A stretch of 64,000 nt of DNA from JBDGYW01 sp964580055 (lineage in GTDB: Bacteria; Gemmatimonadota; Gemmatimonadetes; Gemmatimonadales; GWC2-71-9): NCBI GenBank assembly GCA_964580055.1, contig CAZOJI010000013.1:1-64000 (forward strand), in the 5' to 3' direction. The notes beneath the pieces were generated by a model. That model did not search any database. It saw only the letters and a program-made list of their open reading frames with translations, and had not been told where the DNA came from. The stretch's first letter is position 1. Each line of letters starts with the position of its first letter. Below are positions 50,881 to 58,950 of this stretch, piece after piece. Position numbers and translations under genes: made by a program.

Positions 50881-51978
50881 ATGTCCATTCGTGCAGCGGT
50901 GATGAAGGCTCCGGGGGAGCCGATAGAGATCTGGAACTTGAAAGACCCGGACATCGAGCCGGGGGGCATGCTGCTCGAGACAGTTGCAAGCGAAGTGTGT
51001 GGCACGGATGTCCACCTGTTTCACGGACGGTTGTCCGGGGTCCCGTACCCGATAGTGCCTGGCCACGTCAGCGTGGGGCGTGTACTGGAGATGCGGGACG
51101 TAGACGCCGACGCTCTTGGAACGCCGCTCGCCGTTGGCGACCTGGTGACCTTCTATGACGTACACGATATCTGCGGCAAATGTTTCTATTGCACGGTTAC
51201 CAAGCAGACCAACCGCTGTCCCAGCAGGCGGGTTTACGGTATCACCGACTCGGCCAAGGATGGCCCGCTGGGCGGTTGGGCCGAGCGGATCTACATTAAG
51301 CCCGACGTGCGGACCGTGAAGATACCGGAGCATCTCAGTACTGACGCCGTCATCGGCGGCGGCTGCGGCATGTTCACCGGCTTCGGCGCGGTGGAGCGCA
51401 GTACCATTACGCTCGGTGACACAGTGGTGGTGCAGGGATCTGGTGCAGTTGGGTTGTCGGCCGCAGCCTTCGCTGCGCTCAAGGGCGCCACCACCGTGAT
51501 TGTAATCGGCGCCCCCACTCAGCGCCTTGAGCTGGCGAAGACATTGGGCGCCGACAAGGTCCTTTCGATTCAGGCGGATGCTCCCGATACCCGCGAGAAG
51601 GCTGTAAAGGAACTGACCAGCGGGCGGGGGGCCGATGTCGTCATAGAGGCGTGCGGCAACGCCGACGCGATTCCTGAGGGCCTGCGTCTCGTCCGCGACG
51701 GCGGCAACTATGTGATCGTCGGACACTACACCGACGCCGGCGGGATCGAGATCAACCCGCACGTGGACATCAACCGCAAGCACGTCGAGATCCGAGGGCA
51801 GTGGGGCACGGAATTCTCGCATGTGGTGCGCGCACTGAGGGTTCTGGCGAAACACCATGAGCGGTTACCGTTCGAGCGGATCATTGGCGCACGCTACGGA
51901 CTGGACGGGGCCGATACAGCGCTTCACGACTTGGAAGCTCTGCGGGTGACGAAGGCGGTGATTGAGCCGGCGAAGTGA
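50881..51978 (+). CDS. Zinc-dependent alcohol dehydrogenase (MDR superfamily)
   Basis: The 365-residue enzyme has the catalytic zinc ligands ASEVCGTDVHLFHG and VPGHVSVG, and a structural zinc set in YDVHDICGKCFYCTVTKQTN followed by RCPS. The nucleotide loop is VVVQGSGAVGLSAAAFAALK. It is closest to threonine/sorbitol dehydrogenase-like members. The C-terminal end VDINRKHVEIRGQWGTEFSH is typical. The substrate alcohol is not predictable. It stands alone between the Nramp-like gene and a lipoprotein gene, with about 200 gene-free bases upstream. Confidence 0.9.
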   Translation: MSIRAAVMKAPGEPIEIWNLKDPDIEPGGMLLETVASEVCGTDVHLFHGRLSGVPYPIVPGHVSVGRVLEMRDVDADALGTPLAVGDLVTFYDVHDICGKCFYCTVTKQTNRCPSRRVYGITDSAKDGPLGGWAERIYIKPDVRTVKIPEHLSTDAVIGGGCGMFTGFGAVERSTITLGDTVVVQGSGAVGLSAAAFAALKGATTVIVIGAPTQRLELAKTLGADKVLSIQADAPDTREKAVKELTSGRGADVVIEACGNADAIPEGLRLVRDGGNYVIVGHYTDAGGIEINPHVDINRKHVEIRGQWGTEFSHVVRALRVLAKHHERLPFERIIGARYGLDGADTALHDLEALRVTKAVIEPAK

Positions 51979-51981
51979 GTT

Positions 51982-52030
51982 GTGAGTAGGGAGTAGGGAA
52001 GGAACTGGAAGGAAGGGAGAGGGGAGCGGA
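51982..52030. repeat. Short G-rich direct repeat
   Basis: GAGTAGG and GAAGG-type units repeat in tandem immediately after the dehydrogenase stop. The same style of repeat occurs near 46215 (minus-strand neighbours) and, in complement, near 130. No stem is obvious here. Confidence 0.4.
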
Positions 52031-52157
52031 TGGCTGCGTGGCGGGTTTGGAGCGTGTCGAAATGCGTCTGCTGGCTGCACGGGGTCGTTGAGCTGCCGCC
52101 TGTCGACAGCAGTTCACCTGGGGTTTTCGGCGAGTCTTAACCGAAGGAGCGTTGATC

Positions 52158-52610
52158 ATGATCCGTAGCGCCTCCCGCAAGGTTCTACCCTGGGCCGTAC
52201 TGGTTCTCGTAACCGCTGCCTGCGGGCCAAGCATCGCGCTGTTCAGCGAACGGGCATACAACCAGGCGACCATGCTCAAGGTGAAATCCCTAGCGTTGAT
52301 GGATCAGGCGACGGAATCTTACGCCGACCACTCGGAAGACGCGGAAGAACTGAGGATCGAGGTCGAAGCCGCGTACGAGTACGCCAGGGGCCGTCCCAAG
52401 AACGAGCTGTCCGCGCGGCAGTGGGAAATCCTGCGCGATCCGGACCGTAACCTGCTCGGCGGCTTCCTGCGCCGTTGGGAACAGCAGGGGCGCCTGAGCG
52501 AGATCTTTGTCACCGAGGCAAAAGGTCTCGTTGAGGATGCATTCGACCAGATCATCGGCCTGGAGAGCGGCAAGATCAGGCCTTCCGATGTTCAACCGAT
52601 AGGCTCCTAG
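52158..52610 (+). CDS. Lipoprotein of unknown function
   Basis: The 150-residue product has a lipobox LVTAAC near residue 22 and a helical body (RAYNQATMLKVKSLALMDQA, HSEDAEELRIEVEAAYEYAR). A second half WEQQGRLSEIFVTEAKGLVE is also helical. It looks like a periplasmic coiled or TPR-like lipoprotein. AAGGAG at eight bases supports the ATG at 52158. It is the first of three same-strand genes (with 52659 and 53132) that may be co-transcribed. No named family is recognised. Confidence 0.7.
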   Translation: MIRSASRKVLPWAVLVLVTAACGPSIALFSERAYNQATMLKVKSLALMDQATESYADHSEDAEELRIEVEAAYEYARGRPKNELSARQWEILRDPDRNLLGGFLRRWEQQGRLSEIFVTEAKGLVEDAFDQIIGLESGKIRPSDVQPIGS

Positions 52611-52658
52611 GGTTTTGAAGCTCGGCGCTCGACTCGAACTTGAACGGAGGCACAGGTA

Positions 52659-52991
52659 ATGCCCGGTTTCGACGATTTTCTCACGAGGGTGCGGCGGAAG
52701 CTCACCGACCTAGCCAGGAAGAACCTTGCAGAGCATCGCGACGAAGCAGTCGCTGACGGAAAGGCGTTTCTGGAAGAAACACGACAAGATTTGGAGCGCT
52801 GGACCGGCCTGCTCGCTGAAGGCAAACTGTCTCGTGACGACTTCGAATGGTTGGTCGCCGGTAAGAAGGACCTCGCCGAGTTGGCGTTGCTGAAGCAGAA
52901 GGGCCTGGCTCAAATCAGAATTGACCGCTTCAGAAATGGGTTGATCGACATAGTCATCGATTCCGCGGTGAACACTTTTGTACCCGGTTGA
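52659..52991 (+). CDS. Small helical protein, unknown
   Basis: The 110-residue protein is helical and charged (LTRVRRKLTDLARKNLAEHR, RQDLERWTGLLAEGKLSRDD, FEWLVAGKKDLAELALLKQK) and ends in RFRNGLIDIVIDSAVNTFVP, which could be an amphipathic membrane-facing helix. No signal peptide is present. GGAGG precedes the ATG. It lies between a lipoprotein gene and a DUF900 hydrolase gene. Function is unknown. Confidence 0.65.
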   Translation: MPGFDDFLTRVRRKLTDLARKNLAEHRDEAVADGKAFLEETRQDLERWTGLLAEGKLSRDDFEWLVAGKKDLAELALLKQKGLAQIRIDRFRNGLIDIVIDSAVNTFVPG

Positions 52992-53131
52992 TGCTGCGGC
53001 GCAAGTGACCGCAACAAGCTGAAGTCCTCGGCATCGGTGCTCAGCGCCGTTGGGTTGAGCCTAGCGAAGCGTCCCACCTATGACGCGAGTTCGACCGGCC
53101 GGTTTCGCGTAGGAAAGTGAGGAGATTGAAG

Positions 53132-54151
53132 ATGCCGCGTCTCTATTTCGCCACCAATCGAAATCCCAATCGCGCCAAGGCCCCCGATTCGTTTGGGGAA
53201 AGGTTCAATCCTCAATCCGTCGATAGCCTCAGATTCGGCACGGCAGACATTCGGGTCACGAGCCAGGAAGTCACGATCGATGGCATTGATGTAGCTGCCG
53301 AAAGGCTGAAGCAAGACCCGAAGAAGAGCGTTCTGGGCAGCAGAGTCGTGTTTTCGGAGCTCCGAGAGAGAATGTGCGATGGCGTCGATACGGTGGTCTT
53401 CATTCACGGCTACAACGTCAGCTTCGAGGACGCTTTGCGCACCGGCGGTCGCCTGCTCGACGCTTTCGGCAGCCCTCGCCCCATCAACGTGGTTGTGTTC
53501 AGTTGGCCTTCAGATGGACGAATGACACCTATGCTCGCTTACAAACGGGATCGCACTGACGCTGCCGCATCGGGCCCCGCTCTGGCGCGCGGGCTCCTCA
53601 AGCTGCAGGACTTTCTGCGCGAGGTGCAGCGCGGAAACGAGTGTCGTGCGAGCGTTCATTTGATGGCACACAGCATGGGCAATTACGTGCTCCGTCACGG
53701 TGTGCAGGAAGTGCGGAGGCATGCTTCGGGAAGCCCCTCGAAGGTGTTCGAAAACATCTTCCTGATGGCCGCAGACGAGGACCACGACGCCTTCGAGCAC
53801 GACCACAAGCTGGCCCCGCTTCCCGGGCTCGGCAGCGCAGTGAACCTCTACTTCAATCGAGGTGACACCGCCCTGGTGATATCCGACCTCACCAAATTCA
53901 ACCCTACGCGGCTGGGTTCAGAGGGCCCCCGCCTTCCCCTCAACGTACCGGGGAACGTTACGCTGATAGATGTGTCCGAGGTGGTGCACAAGGGAGTGGA
54001 GCACGACTACTTCTGGAGCAACGAAGAAACCGTGCAGGACGTTAGAGCCGTGTTGGCAGGCGAGCCGCAGGATTGCAGGGCGAATCGGCGTTACGTCCCG
54101 TCGCAAAACCGGTATATGTTGAGCAGTTCTCGGGCGCGTCCTTCGAGTTGA
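53132..54151 (+). CDS. Alpha/beta hydrolase (DUF900-like)
   Basis: The 339-residue cytoplasmic protein has a hydrolase core: VVFIHGYNVSFEDALRTGGR (oxyanion/HG motif), VVVFSWPSDGRMTPMLAYKR, DRTDAAASGPALARGLLKL and VHLMAHSMGNYVLRHGVQEV with the nucleophile Ser in HSMGN. A late VVHKGVEHDYFWSNEE may supply the His. This order is that of DUF900 proteins, whose substrates are unknown. GAGGAG supports the ATG at 53132. It may be co-transcribed with the lipoprotein and small protein upstream and ends at a strong hairpin. Confidence 0.85.
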   Translation: MPRLYFATNRNPNRAKAPDSFGERFNPQSVDSLRFGTADIRVTSQEVTIDGIDVAAERLKQDPKKSVLGSRVVFSELRERMCDGVDTVVFIHGYNVSFEDALRTGGRLLDAFGSPRPINVVVFSWPSDGRMTPMLAYKRDRTDAAASGPALARGLLKLQDFLREVQRGNECRASVHLMAHSMGNYVLRHGVQEVRRHASGSPSKVFENIFLMAADEDHDAFEHDHKLAPLPGLGSAVNLYFNRGDTALVISDLTKFNPTRLGSEGPRLPLNVPGNVTLIDVSEVVHKGVEHDYFWSNEETVQDVRAVLAGEPQDCRANRRYVPSQNRYMLSSSRARPSS

Positions 54152-54158
54152 TAGGAGT

Positions 54159-54191
54159 GGGGACGGGGCGTTCCCTTGTTGCCCCGACCCC
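54159..54191. terminator. Bidirectional terminator between convergent genes
   Basis: GGGGACGGGGC and GCCCCGACCCC form an 11-bp stem with one mismatch around an 11-base loop. It lies between the stops at 54151 (plus) and 54202 (minus). Neither side has a strong T-run. Confidence 0.7.
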
Positions 54192-54201
54192 GGCTACGTG
54201 A

Positions 54202-55380
54202 TCAGAGTGCCGTCGCGGGATTCTCGTCACCAACGAGTACCTGCTGGGGCCCGATCACGTTATTGCGGCCGGCGTTCTTGGCTTGATACAACCGCATGTC
54301 CGCCCGATCTATCACCGTGCGGATGTCCTTGCCGTCGGTGGGCAGTTCGGCCACGCCGATACTCACGGTCACCGTGGTTTGTTCGGCGGCCACCCTCAGC
54401 CGTTCGGCGGTCTGAACCGCAAACTCGGCTGGCGTTTCCGGCAACAGGACGATGAACTCCTCTCCGCCGTACCTGGCCAACAGATCGCTTCTGCGCACTG
54501 ACTTCTGAAAGATCTGAGCCAGGACGCGGAGCACCTCATCTCCCAGCAAGTGACCGAAGTCGTCGTTGAACTTCTTGAAGTGATCGATGTCGATCATTGC
54601 AATCGACAACAATCGGCCTGTGCGAACGGTGCGTGCAACTTCTGCTTGCATGCGCTCGTCGAAGAAGCCGCGATTGATGAGGCCGGTCAGAGGATCTTTG
54701 GCAGCGAGCCAGCGGAGTCGTTGTTTGCGCAGAGCTACATCGGTGCTCAACACAACCGAGAATACCAGGAACGCAAGACGGGTGTAGTGCGCTCCAAGAC
54801 TGAACTCCCCGTATGGACGAGAGAGAAACGGCGTCAAATCTGCGGCCCAGTTCACATTTGCGTAGGCCACGATCAAGGCATACTGGAGCACTCCGAGTAG
54901 GCCGCCAAGTACGCATATTCGGGCATCATAACGGAGGGCCATCGCGCTTATTGCGATGAAGTACGCCGGATAGATGGTATGGCTGTTCGCGGCGATGTCG
55001 GGTCGGTCCAGAGCCAGGTAGACGATCAAGGCCGCGCTGACGAACGTGACATCCATTATGCTCGTCAGAAAACCGAACCAAGGCCGATAGAATGACCGTA
55101 TGGTGAGCACGAGAACCGTGATTGCCAGAACGAGGGCAACCAATCCTGACACGAGCGCAACATTCATCAGCTCAACGCTCGGCGTCCGCACATACTGCGA
55201 AATTGGGAACACCAACAGGATCGCGATCACGAGCAGGCGGAGGTATGCGACGGTGAGTTCACCGCTGCCACCTTCATACAGCAGCAACGGATCGGGCGTT
55301 TGCCAGAAATCGCGCCACTGCTTGACCAGAGGTCGGAAACCCCTCAAAAAGGGGAGCCATGCCTTGCGTGTTGTGTTCAT
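54202..55380 (-). CDS. Membrane diguanylate cyclase (GGDEF)
   Basis: The 392-residue protein has an N-terminal membrane sensor of about six helices (residues about 45-205) and a GGDEF domain from about 230. The A-site reads RYGGEEF. An inhibitory I-site RxxD (RRSD) lies five residues before it, so c-di-GMP product inhibition is expected. GTP-binding segments DPLTGLINRGFFDERM and MIDIDHFKKFNDDFGHLLGD are intact. It should make c-di-GMP in response to a membrane signal. No partner EAL or PilZ gene is nearby. It is convergent with the hydrolase gene. Confidence 0.93.
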   Translation of the reverse strand: MNTTRKAWLPFLRGFRPLVKQWRDFWQTPDPLLLYEGGSGELTVAYLRLLVIAILLVFPISQYVRTPSVELMNVALVSGLVALVLAITVLVLTIRSFYRPWFGFLTSIMDVTFVSAALIVYLALDRPDIAANSHTIYPAYFIAISAMALRYDARICVLGGLLGVLQYALIVAYANVNWAADLTPFLSRPYGEFSLGAHYTRLAFLVFSVVLSTDVALRKQRLRWLAAKDPLTGLINRGFFDERMQAEVARTVRTGRLLSIAMIDIDHFKKFNDDFGHLLGDEVLRVLAQIFQKSVRRSDLLARYGGEEFIVLLPETPAEFAVQTAERLRVAAEQTTVTVSIGVAELPTDGKDIRTVIDRADMRLYQAKNAGRNNVIGPQQVLVGDENPATAL

Positions 55381-55482
55381 TGACTATTCTGGTTTGGCGG
55401 AACCACGGTCGATGCCGCAACGATTGAAGCTACACGGCTGCAGCCACCGGAAAAAGTGGAACCGATGACAGACCGGGATTGC

Positions 55483-56994
55483 TCAGTCGGAACGCTGCTT
55501 GTCTCTCGACATGATGCGGAACATCTGGTCCGCACCTTCCGGCGGCTTCGTCGCCATGCTCACGATCACCGTGACGAGCAGGCTCGCCGCGAAAGCGGGT
55601 ATCAATTCGTACAGGCGCGGACCCAGCATGGGAGAGCGTTCCCAAACGATCGTCACCACCGTTCCGGTTATCAGTCCGGCAATCACTCCGGCTCTGGTCG
55701 TGCGTTTCCAGAACAGCGCCAGCACCGATGTGGGGCCGATCGCGGCCCCCAATCCGGCCCAGGCGAAGAGCACGAGCCAGAAGACGAGTTGTTCTGCAAT
55801 TACGCCGAAGATCAACGCCGCTATGACCAACCCCACCACTACGAAACGGCTGTATAACACCAATCGGCGTTGCGGTATTACCTCGTCTCGGCGCAGGATC
55901 TTCTCGTAGAAGTCGCGCACCACGCTGGATGCCGCGACGAGTAACTGTGAGTCGGCGGTCGATATGATCGCCGCAAAGATGGAAGCCACCACGACACCAA
56001 AGAAGATCGGGTGAAGGTGCTGCGAAGCAAGCAACGGATATAGCTGCTCCGTGTCTGCATCGGGCAGCATTGTGGCTTCAGGGAAATACACCCGGCCCGC
56101 GAGACCAATGAAAAGCGCGCCCCATGCCATAACCACGTTCCAGATAGTGCCGACAACGGCGGTCGTGCGCAGCTGCCGGGGGTCGGCAATGGACATGTAG
56201 CGCACGATTATGTGAGGGTTGCCGGGCGATCCTAGACCTATTCCCACGAAACCGATGATGACGCCGGCCGAAAGGGCAACGGGGTCTACGAGAGTCGGAT
56301 CGAGCGTACGAAGCTCGGAAACCACGGCTGCCAGCCCGCCCTGATCGGCGATCGCGATGGCCGGTACCACGACGAGTGCAACGATCATTATGCAGGCCTG
56401 AAGGGTGTCGCTGAGGCTCACCGCCAGAAACCCCCCGAGAGTCGTGTAGGCGAGCACAATGAGTGCGGTCAGTAATACGCCGGTGGTTGCGCTCATGCCG
56501 AAGCTGGCGGCGAAGGCCTTACCGCCACCGACGAACTGAGACGATACATAACCGACCATGAAAATCAGGATCACGACGATGAGAACCGAGCGCAGCACGC
56601 CGCTGCGGTCGCCGAACCGAGCCGCGAAGAAGTCCGGCAGTGTCACGCAATCGTGTATCTCCGCGAAACGCCGCAGGCGTCTGGCGTAGAAAAGGAACAG
56701 AAATACTTCGGTCGTGATAAACCCCGTCACCGCCCAGACCGCCGTCGCTCCCATGGAGTAAGCCATACCCGTCACGCCAAGGAGCAGCCAGGCGCTGCGA
56801 CCCGACACTACAGCCGAGAGCGCAACCACGAAGAGATTCATTTTGCGGCCGCCCACGAAGAACTCGCTCACGCCGCTGGAAGAGAACTTCCTGGCATAAA
56901 GCCCGATGCCGACGATTATGCCCAGGTAGCCGAGGAATGCTGCGATAGCGTAGGGGTCGGCGGCAATCTGTACGACAGCGGTTCCTTCTTGCAT
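55483..56994 (-). CDS. Sodium:solute symporter (SSS family, PutP-like)
   Basis: The 503-residue transporter has about thirteen membrane segments. FFVGGRKMNLFVVALSAVVS, SGRSAWLLLGVTGMAYSMGA, GFVGIGLGSPGNPHIIVRYM and AAIISTADSQLLVAASSVVR (with the Na2-site Ser/Thr) match the proline/pantothenate branch of the family. It imports a small solute with sodium; substrate is not defined. A 39-residue membrane protein is encoded directly upstream, with its stop codon overlapping this ATG (TGATG). GAGGAGG within that small gene is the ribosome site. Confidence 0.92.
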   Translation of the reverse strand: MQEGTAVVQIAADPYAIAAFLGYLGIIVGIGLYARKFSSSGVSEFFVGGRKMNLFVVALSAVVSGRSAWLLLGVTGMAYSMGATAVWAVTGFITTEVFLFLFYARRLRRFAEIHDCVTLPDFFAARFGDRSGVLRSVLIVVILIFMVGYVSSQFVGGGKAFAASFGMSATTGVLLTALIVLAYTTLGGFLAVSLSDTLQACIMIVALVVVPAIAIADQGGLAAVVSELRTLDPTLVDPVALSAGVIIGFVGIGLGSPGNPHIIVRYMSIADPRQLRTTAVVGTIWNVVMAWGALFIGLAGRVYFPEATMLPDADTEQLYPLLASQHLHPIFFGVVVASIFAAIISTADSQLLVAASSVVRDFYEKILRRDEVIPQRRLVLYSRFVVVGLVIAALIFGVIAEQLVFWLVLFAWAGLGAAIGPTSVLALFWKRTTRAGVIAGLITGTVVTIVWERSPMLGPRLYELIPAFAASLLVTVIVSMATKPPEGADQMFRIMSRDKQRSD

Positions 56995-57113
56995 CAGCGA
57001 TCTTCCTCCTCAATGCGGAGGTCGGCCCTGCGGCTCAGCTCGGCGAGCACGATCGCGGTGCAGATCAGGGCTGCTGGGAGTACGAACATGGCGAGTATGA
57101 ATGGGATCGGCAT
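56994..57113 (-). CDS. Small membrane protein partnered with the symporter
   Basis: A 39-residue protein begins MPIPFILAMFVLPAALICTA, a single membrane helix, then a charged tail LSRRADLRIEEEDR. Its TGA overlaps the ATG of the sodium:solute symporter, so both are translated in step. Small accessory proteins of this size and place are known beside SSS-type symporters, and this fits that class. The ATG at 57113 has a weak ribosome site. It is too short for most gene callers. Confidence 0.75.
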   Translation of the reverse strand: MPIPFILAMFVLPAALICTAIVLAELSRRADLRIEEEDR

Positions 57114-57544
57114 CGAACAGCGGGCCTCCGGGTCAGCGGGTATCTGTCCTAGAGCATCGGTTCAGGTGGGAAGGAATGTGGTGAGGAGGTCGGGGGGAGG
57201 GAAGGGCGGGGATGACTGGTGGTCGACTGGGATGCGCAGACAATTGACCGCAGGTTGACCGGGTGTATGAGCGTTTGTTGGCCCTGCTCTGTGGCTGTTC
57301 GCTCTGCTCGTGCCGAGCGCTCGATGCCTGCGGGTATTGCGCAGGCTATTCGAGGAGTCAGTGCGGAGAGTTGAGCGTCTACAAGGATCCACCAGGGGAG
57401 TACTGTATCCTCATGCCAGCCTATATCCGTAAGTCTATTGAAGACAATTACTTAAAAAAGACCAAAGCGCGTCGCGCAAGCCACCACTGGCGGAGTGCCG
57501 AATCTGGGTGCACATTAGATGGCCATTCCACTCGGGCTAACGTC
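57114..57544. other. Gene-free stretch
   Basis: About 430 bases between the symporter pair and a kinase relic. A G-rich patch near 57175-57210 and an AT-rich patch near 57430-57465 are the only compositional features. No protein-like frame or clear promoter was identified. Confidence 0.35.
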
Positions 57545-57636
57545 ATGGACGACGTACTGAAGCGCCTAGGGGAAGCACTCGCCGGAAGGTGTACGATCGA
57601 ACGAGAGATCGGTCGTGGGGGCATGTCAGTGGTACT
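57545..57636 (+). pseudogene. N-terminal fragment of a Ser/Thr protein kinase
   Basis: The frame MDDVLKRLGEALAGRCTIER followed by EIGRGGMSVV is the start of a Pkn-type kinase up to the glycine loop. After SVV the sequence no longer resembles a kinase; the Lys motif, catalytic loop and DFG are absent. The junction near 57637 is probably a deletion or insertion boundary. The continuing open frame to 57808 has random-looking composition. Confidence 0.65.
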
Positions 57637-57987
57637 TCCCATAAGACCTTTCAATGGTTTGCATGTTCTCCATGAAAGAAAGGTCAACCGAAAGCTCCCG
57701 CAGCGTCGCGAGATGCGTTGCACCCAAAGCGTTGGGATCCTGAGACAACCCCGCAAATCAGGCCACAGTCAAGAAATCAGAATCACTTCAACTATGAGCG
57801 TAGAATGAGGCGGGCATGGGTATTCCCGCCTTCGCATGAAGGGGTGGTTCGTCGCAGACTGAAGAGATAGACAGTTCGGTTCATTCCCTTCTGGGGAAGG
57901 GGAATGGTGCGTTTCTTGGGCACTCCTCGACGACACCGTGTTTGCCGATCGGATGTCGTCAATCAACCAGAATGACTGGAGGTAAGG
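57637..57987. other. Unassigned stretch with possible minus-strand remnant
   Basis: On the minus strand (about 57750 down to 57640) one frame reads LSQDPNALGATHLATLRELS, then VDLSFMENMQTIERSYGK, a protein-like but very short segment without a start or ribosome site. A weak stem (AGGCGGG/CCCGCCT) lies at 57808-57831. The segment from 57840 to 57970 shows nothing. GGAGG just before 57988 belongs to the next gene. Confidence 0.35.
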
Positions 57988-58836
57988 ATGTCGCAGATCA
58001 AACCAACCGAGTTGACGGCAACTCTTCTCCGCCGCATAGCGCATGCAGTTGATGGCTTTCGGAGCGGCCATCTAGTTTATGTTGTTGTGGACACCAGACG
58101 ACCATACAGGGTCAAGAAGATCTTGAGGAAGAAGTCTAGTGATACGGTCGCTCAAGTCGAAAAACGACTCAACGCACTGTGCAGGAAGTCGGGCAGGGGG
58201 TACAGGTGGGCTGGGCCGTACCAAACTTGGCTCGGAACAGACGATCCATGGACAATCGAGTGCCACGAGTTCGATAGCGACCCCTGCTGGGAAGCTACAG
58301 TGACGGGGGCCACCATCAACCCTCCATCGTCCCCCTTGCCCAAGCCAACTGACGTTCAGGAGCTGGTCGTCGAGTGGAAGACGAGGTCGGGCGCAGGCGG
58401 TGGCAGAAGGGTATTTCGGTGGGAGGAGCTTTGCGACCGGAACGTCATCGATCCGGAACACGATGACTACGATCCTGAGTTGGTCCCACACATGGTCGAC
58501 GCGCTCTTCTTCACTCAAGCGGCCTCCGACAAATTCCTCATTCCGTACATTGCGCGCGTTCACGGCGTCAGAGCAGCATTTGAGCACCGATCCCGCATGC
58601 AGCACGCCGTTGAAGAAGCGTTCGAGACGCGGGAACGAGACAAGAGAGAAGCAAGAGGTCGCGGGAAAAACGCAAAAGGTATCGAGATTCGGCCCGAGTT
58701 GAAGAAGGTCAACAAGCTGGACAGGGAACGCGGCAGAGCTGTTATGGTCGACCGTTACGGGAACATCATCGACCAGGACGACCTCGATGATTGGGATATA
58801 CGCGAACCGTCGGATAGCGCCAAATCAGCCCAATAG
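57988..58836 (+). CDS. Uncharacterised 282-residue protein
   Basis: GGAGG six bases before the ATG supports a real gene. The N-terminal half has a compact alpha/beta look (LTATLLRRIAHAVDGFRSGH, LVYVVVDTRRPYRVKKILRK) and a Trp/Tyr-rich centre (GYRWAGPYQTWLGTDDPWTI). The C-terminal third is highly charged and helical (EEAFETRERDKREARGRGKN) and ends acidic (DQDDLDDWDIREPS). There is no signal peptide, membrane helix or cysteine pattern. It lies among kinase genes, has more AT-rich codon use than neighbours, and may be a recent arrival. The family is not recognised. Confidence 0.6.
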   Translation: MSQIKPTELTATLLRRIAHAVDGFRSGHLVYVVVDTRRPYRVKKILRKKSSDTVAQVEKRLNALCRKSGRGYRWAGPYQTWLGTDDPWTIECHEFDSDPCWEATVTGATINPPSSPLPKPTDVQELVVEWKTRSGAGGGRRVFRWEELCDRNVIDPEHDDYDPELVPHMVDALFFTQAASDKFLIPYIARVHGVRAAFEHRSRMQHAVEEAFETRERDKREARGRGKNAKGIEIRPELKKVNKLDRERGRAVMVDRYGNIIDQDDLDDWDIREPSDSAKSAQ

Positions 58837-58950
58837 CAAAACCCATGGTTCCGAGCCAAAGAATGGCACTAACTGCGAATGTGGGGCTTGTTTGGCGTCT
58901 TTATATTCAATCTGAATTGGTGCGTTGTTGATGAATGTCATCCGTGTTAC

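Noticed and set aside
50824..51858. 344-codon minus frame opposite the second alcohol dehydrogenase
   Set aside because: Antisense shadow; the plus strand has zinc and NAD motifs.
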